A stretch of 64,000 nt of DNA from JANRKH01 sp964351245 (GTDB lineage Bacteria; Pseudomonadota; Alphaproteobacteria; Rickettsiales; Rickettsiaceae), in contig CAYGNF010000001.1 of assembly GCA_964351245.1 (NCBI GenBank), forward strand, positions 8,711 through 72,710, in the 5' to 3' direction. Positions 60,149 to 64,000 of this stretch are shown here, piece after piece (the first letter of the stretch is position 1; each line of letters begins with the position of its first letter). A program made the position numbers and the translations under genes. The notes under the pieces were generated by a model, which saw nothing but the letters and a program-made list of their open reading frames with translations, was not told the DNA's origin and did no database searches.

Positions 60149-61171
60149 ATGCATAAAGTAGGGCAGTCTGATGTACTCATAATAGGTGCCGGGCCAGTAG
60201 GATTATTTGCTGCATTCAAAGCGGGTATGCTGGGAATGAAATCTATCGTAGTAGATAGCCTAAGTGAAATAGGGGGTCAGTGTAGTGCCTTATATCCCGA
60301 AAAACCTATTTATGACATCCCGGCTTATCCAAAAATTTTCGCACAAGACTTAGTGCAGAATCTTAAAAAACAAGCATCAGTATTTAATCCACAATATTAT
60401 CTTAATCACCAAATTACTTCTATACAAAAGAATGGAGATGGATTGATATGTACATCATCTCAAGGCACTGAATTTCGTGCAAAAATCGTTATTATAGCAG
60501 CAGGAGCTGGGGCTTTTGGGCCAAATAAACCTCCTATATCAAATATTACTCAATATGAAAATCAGTCTGTTTTTTATCAAATAGATAGAGTAGATAAATT
60601 TCATAATAAAAATATTGTAATTGCTGGTGGAGGAGATAGTGCAATAGATTGGGCAATTAACCTTGCAGATACAGCAAAACATATTTATTTAATTCATAGA
60701 AGAGAGAGGTTTAGAGCTAGCCCTGCAAATATTGATCAGATATATAAATTAAGAGATCTAGGCAAAATTGATATTTTAATACCATATCAACTTAGTGCTC
60801 TTGATGGAGAAGGTTGCAATCTAAATTCTGTAAGGATTACTTCTACAGATGGGAGGGAAAAGGTTTTAGAAGCCGATATTTTACTATCTTTTTTTGGATT
60901 GAACGCAGATTTGGGTCCACTTAAAAATTGGGGTATAGAGATCAAGAATAATTCTATCAGAGTCGATCAATCTACTCAGATGACAAATATAGAAGGAGTA
61001 TATGCTGTAGGAGATATATGTCATTATCCAGGGAAATTGAAGTTAATACTTGTAGGTTTCAGTGAATGTGCTGTAGCATTACACCACTGTTACCCAAGAG
61101 TATTTGGAGGAAAAATGATGCATTTTAAACACTCTACCTCGATGGATACTAATGGTTTTTTTGGCTCATAA
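60149..61171 (+). CDS. Ferredoxin-NADP reductase (thioredoxin reductase-like type)
   Basis: A flavoprotein of about 340 residues with FAD loop IIGAGPVGLFAAF, SEIGGQCSALYPEKPIYDIP, NADPH loop IAGGGDSAIDWA, and YAVGDICHYPGKLKLI. It lacks the CxxC of thioredoxin reductase and matches the TrxR-like ferredoxin-NADP reductase group, which supplies reduced ferredoxin. An in-frame TTG at 60134 is an alternative start; the ATG at 60149 gives a normal N-terminus. It follows lon closely. Confidence 0.88.
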   Translation: MHKVGQSDVLIIGAGPVGLFAAFKAGMLGMKSIVVDSLSEIGGQCSALYPEKPIYDIPAYPKIFAQDLVQNLKKQASVFNPQYYLNHQITSIQKNGDGLICTSSQGTEFRAKIVIIAAGAGAFGPNKPPISNITQYENQSVFYQIDRVDKFHNKNIVIAGGGDSAIDWAINLADTAKHIYLIHRRERFRASPANIDQIYKLRDLGKIDILIPYQLSALDGEGCNLNSVRITSTDGREKVLEADILLSFFGLNADLGPLKNWGIEIKNNSIRVDQSTQMTNIEGVYAVGDICHYPGKLKLILVGFSECAVALHHCYPRVFGGKMMHFKHSTSMDTNGFFGS

Positions 61172-61284
61172 TCAAAGGGGTGAATTTTAGTACTCTTCTT
61201 ATAGCATGAGTATTACGGATTGAGGAGTTTTCTTCCAAGATTTCTAAAAAGAGCAAACTTAGACCTCTCCACTTGCCTAATCTG

Positions 61285-63081
61285 CTATGTTAAATCTTCT
61301 GTCGAAATTTCACCAAGTACCTTTGATGGGTATAAGCCTTCGGCAAACCCTTCCCAAGCATTACAAAAATTATTCGCAAATTCTGAGGCTTTATCATATA
61401 TATTTAGTAATGTTGTATAACTCGATAAACACATTTTGCATAGCTTCGGAGCAACAAACTTAATAGCCTCTGTGGCAGAAGGTCGGTAAGAATCAATCAT
61501 AGAAGGGATATGTATAATTGGCTCTACTGGAAACTCTGAGGCATTACTATTAGAGCTGAGTTTTGCTTCTAGAGTTTTATATATATTCATCAGATAATCT
61601 TTATATAGTCCCACCTGCCACTGATTGTTTTCTACCAAACCCTGACTATTTTTAAAATGTTCATCGGAATGATGAATCATGAGATTGCGTAGATCGCTCA
61701 AAAGATTCTGCATTAGTGATGTAGATATCGCAGGCATATTTTCTACGGCGGGGTATTGATTCTCATATACTTGTCCAAATTGATCTAATGCTGTATTAAT
61801 AAAGTTGGGTTGATTATTAACAACCGTGAAGTTATCTTTGATATTCTCTAGAGTAAAATTACATTTCTCTTGTTCGTGCACTTGCTCTAAAAGCTTCTTT
61901 GATCCTGGATTTTCCATAGTAATTGCACTGATAGATTTAAAATGAATATTTATCGTATCCTTTGAATTATGAAAATGTAAGCAAGCTGCATCTGCTAAAG
62001 CAGCCCCAAGCGAGTGACCCGTAAAAATTAACGAGTATTCTTCAAGATTTTTATCAGAGAGCTGTGAGTGAGATGAAGATCCATTGAGATTCTCGATAAA
62101 TGATTTTATAAATTTTTGCACTCCTCGTTCATATTGGGTTGGCATTATTCCGGCCGCAATCTGTAGATCATTTATTGCATCTTTTATTATATCTATACCT
62201 TTACCTGGCAAGTTCGTATAAAATAAATTATTGCATTGCCAATCTTTACTGTTGTATTTTGTACCGGCGCATACAAAAGATATTTGCTTTGATAATTCAT
62301 TGATCCATATTTGTCCGTAGAATCCTCCTGTATTTTTAATAGATTTGGAATCCTGAACAAATTTCCATCCATCCTTTTGATCGTAAGATTGCCCATAAGA
62401 CTGTAAAACTAAATGATGCAATGATTGGATCATTTCAGAATCTACCGGAGTTGTTAATGACTCCTGATCTTCCCAGGAATCTCGGGACGAATCAGTACAA
62501 GCACTTAGAGAATCTGAGGTATATAGAGTATCTTCTGGGATATAGCGATGAGATTTTTGTATATTAGGCTCTGAATCATCTATTAAAGTAGACATACTAT
62601 CGTTAGATCCAGCAGAATCAGTGAGATCAGTGTTAGAATCTAACTTTTTCGGGATCCCAGAGTGATGATGTTCTTGCATATTATCACTTTGACTCATACC
62701 ATACATTTTATAGCAATGAGTATTGATATGTATATTAGATGCATTTTCTGTATCTTCATGCGTAGAAATGTATGAATAATTCTTAAGTATCATGGCTTCA
62801 GGACTCAAAACCCATGAATCATTGACACCTGCAGGACTAGGATGGTGTGCATAATCGTAAGAAGAAGTACCAGTATTGTAACCATCTGATTTCGCTGAAG
62901 GATTACTTTCTTGTATATTTGTAGGTGGGGTATTATAAAATGAATACTGCTCAGATTTACCTACAGTACAAGAGGGACTATTATCAAATAATTTTAATGA
63001 TTTTAATGCATTAAGTGCCTTAAGAATCCTCGAGACGCAATAAGGAGCCTCGTTCTTTATCTCGTGGTTTGTTTTTTTCAT
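61285..63081 (-). CDS. Class-3 lipase-like protein, candidate effector
   Basis: A 598-residue protein without a clear signal peptide. Residues 1-220 are low in complexity, Ser/Asp/Asn/His rich and probably disordered. From about 225 a class-3 (fungal-type) lipase fold is suggested: QISFVCAGTK, a helix, then the nucleophile elbow IFTGHSLGAALADAA with Ser357 and ENPGS. The catalytic Asp and His cannot be assigned by eye. The C-terminal region (about 430-598) is not recognised. No T4SS signal can be judged. The host-directed role is inference. Confidence 0.7.
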   Translation of the reverse strand: MKKTNHEIKNEAPYCVSRILKALNALKSLKLFDNSPSCTVGKSEQYSFYNTPPTNIQESNPSAKSDGYNTGTSSYDYAHHPSPAGVNDSWVLSPEAMILKNYSYISTHEDTENASNIHINTHCYKMYGMSQSDNMQEHHHSGIPKKLDSNTDLTDSAGSNDSMSTLIDDSEPNIQKSHRYIPEDTLYTSDSLSACTDSSRDSWEDQESLTTPVDSEMIQSLHHLVLQSYGQSYDQKDGWKFVQDSKSIKNTGGFYGQIWINELSKQISFVCAGTKYNSKDWQCNNLFYTNLPGKGIDIIKDAINDLQIAAGIMPTQYERGVQKFIKSFIENLNGSSSHSQLSDKNLEEYSLIFTGHSLGAALADAACLHFHNSKDTINIHFKSISAITMENPGSKKLLEQVHEQEKCNFTLENIKDNFTVVNNQPNFINTALDQFGQVYENQYPAVENMPAISTSLMQNLLSDLRNLMIHHSDEHFKNSQGLVENNQWQVGLYKDYLMNIYKTLEAKLSSNSNASEFPVEPIIHIPSMIDSYRPSATEAIKFVAPKLCKMCLSSYTTLLNIYDKASEFANNFCNAWEGFAEGLYPSKVLGEISTEDLT

Positions 63082-63387
63082 ATCTTACTTCATTATACAT
63101 TCTATTGCACTTGCTACTATATACATTAATAAAATAAAGTAAAGTAAAATGCCCGTAGCGATAAAGCTTTTTTATTTTTTAGTAATATTACTTACTTAAA
63201 TATAGTATTTTAGTAACATAAAGCGCCTGTATACATAACATCACATTTTAAACTATGATAGTGATTATAACGATATATGGCTTAATATAGATTTATATAT
63301 GTATCTACGCCAGATAGCTTGACTTTGCTATGAATTTTATGCATTATTCGTAAGTCAATTGATTTCGAAAAGTAAGACACAAACCAA
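63082..63387. other. Divergent promoter region between the lipase-like gene and gatC
   Basis: A 306-bp AT-rich spacer. It contains the palindrome-rich AGTAATATTACTTACTT (63181-63197), almost repeated upstream of lon at 57682-57699, and the gatC promoter described separately. No gene was found. Confidence 0.5.
63319..63347 (+). promoter_or_regulatory. Sigma-70 promoter of gatCA
   Basis: TTGACT (63319-63324) and CATTAT (63342-63347) with a 17-bp spacer, 40 bp before the gatC ATG. Confidence 0.6.
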
Positions 63388-63711
63388 ATGCAAAATAATA
63401 ATACCTTAGTTAGTAAGGAAGAAGTACAAAAAATTGCAATGCTTGCAAGGCTTAAGCTGGATGATAATGAGATAGAATATTTTCAAACACAGCTAAGGAA
63501 TATAATGAACATGATAGATGTCATTGCTGAAGTTGATTGTGATGACATAAATTCTTCTATGAACGTTGATTCAAAAAATATTGGTCTTATGAGAGAAGAT
63601 AAGGCGATTCTTGAAAATAATATTGATGATATTTTTGCTAATGCACCAGGAAAAACTTCTGCTATTTCTCAAGAGATTAAAAACTTTGTAGTTCCAAAAA
63701 TGGTTGAATAA
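63388..63711 (+). CDS. gatC: Asp/Glu-tRNA amidotransferase subunit C
   Basis: GatC stabilises the GatCAB complex that amidates misacylated Glu-tRNA-Gln or Asp-tRNA-Asn. The 107-residue protein has VQKIAMLARLKLDDNEIEYF and the C-terminal APGKTSAISQEIKNFVVPKMVE (read in parts), both typical. Its stop overlaps the gatA start (TAATG). Confidence 0.95.
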   Translation: MQNNNTLVSKEEVQKIAMLARLKLDDNEIEYFQTQLRNIMNMIDVIAEVDCDDINSSMNVDSKNIGLMREDKAILENNIDDIFANAPGKTSAISQEIKNFVVPKMVE

Positions 63712-64000
63712 TGAGTAATCTTACAAAATTAAGCTTATGCGAAGCCCTTGATGGCTATGCGAAGAAAAAATTTTCTGTCACAGAAGTGGTAACAGATACC
63801 ATAAATCATGCCACGAAAAATAAACATATGAATGTTTTTATCACAGAAACCTATGATGCGGCGCTTACTGAGGCGAAAAATTCTGATATTTTGTATTCCA
63901 AGGGTTTACAACGAAATCTCGAAGGAGGACTTGTGGCAATCAAGGATTTATTCTGTACAAAAGGCGTTAGGACAACATCATGCTCTAAAATGCTAGAAAA
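63711..64000 (+). CDS. gatA: Asp/Glu-tRNA amidotransferase subunit A (partial)
   Basis: The first 96 codons of the amidase subunit, cut by the window end. The N-terminal helix (LTKLSLCEALDGYAKKKFS) and the amidase start GGLVAIKDLFCTKGVRTT, with the catalytic Lys in IKDLF, are clear. ATG overlaps the gatC stop by one base. Confidence 0.93.
   Translation, partial: MSNLTKLSLCEALDGYAKKKFSVTEVVTDTINHATKNKHMNVFITETYDAALTEAKNSDILYSKGLQRNLEGGLVAIKDLFCTKGVRTTSCSKMLE

Noticed and set aside
1..64000. tRNA genes in the spacers
   Set aside because: I looked for T-loop patterns (GGTTCRANNCC) and matching acceptor stems in the intergenic regions and found none; a covariance-model scan would be needed to be certain.

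Overview
This is a low-GC, gene-dense chromosome segment from an obligate intracellular alphaproteobacterium, almost certainly of the order Rickettsiales. Support comes from the gene content and clustering (nuoG-N, rimP-nusA-YlxR-infB-rbfA, CtrA, PopZ, DUF3576-leuS-lptE, perM next to a DUF2066-like gene) and from host-facing proteins: an ankyrin/OTU protein, a class-3 lipase-like protein and a ProP-like MFS transporter. Lipid A and LPS export genes (lpxB, lptB, lptE) and peptidoglycan genes (mreD-like, mrdA, lytic transglycosylase) are present. That argues against Anaplasmataceae and fits Rickettsiaceae or Midichloriaceae-like lineages; I cannot place it more finely by eye. I saw no tRNA, rRNA, CRISPR array, intact insertion sequence or prophage.

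Layout. 1-3.1 kb (minus strand): the start of the Rieske gene petA, a secreted PAP2 phosphatase, hemF and lpxB. 3.2-12.5 kb: one compact operon, nuoG-H-I-J-K-L-M-N, encoding the membrane arm and part of the peripheral arm of complex I; nuoA-F must lie elsewhere. 12.7-18.2 kb: the translation and transcription operon rimP-nusA-YlxR/L7Ae-infB-rbfA. 18.4-27.5 kb: perM, a DUF2066-like gene, grpE (with a heat-shock promoter), pth-sodB-trxB, ettA-tatB-like-lptB and rlmH. 27.5-31 kb: rsmE, an ankyrin-repeat plus OTU protease gene interrupted by a 100-N assembly gap, and a membrane-anchored cytochrome c. 31.4-39.3 kb: xthA, an MFS transporter, a gene-poor stretch with decayed coding remnants, a lytic transglycosylase, htpG, a BepA-like M48 protease and a DsbA-like protein. 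39.5-43 kb: tolC-popZ and an acidic secreted protein of unknown role. 43-53 kb: trmD-rplS, DUF3576-leuS-lptE, surA-rsmA, RMD1/DUF155, an amino-acid binding lipoprotein, a flavin reductase and ctrA with two promoters. 53.4-64 kb: mreD-mrdA, parB behind a threonine dehydratase gene, lon, a ferredoxin-NADP reductase, a class-3 lipase-like effector candidate and gatC-gatA (cut by the window end).

The genes fall into four groups. The first is respiration: complex I, the Rieske subunit, cytochrome c, and superoxide and thiol redox control. The second is envelope building: LPS synthesis and export, SurA/BepA/DsbA/TolC folding and secretion, and MreD/PBP2. The third is cell cycle and polarity: CtrA, PopZ and ParB. 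The fourth is candidate host interaction: the ankyrin-OTU protein, the lipase-like protein and the MFS importer. The most interesting items are the ankyrin-OTU protein, the lipase-like protein, the unknown acidic protein coupled to popZ, and several promoter arrangements readable directly from the sequence.
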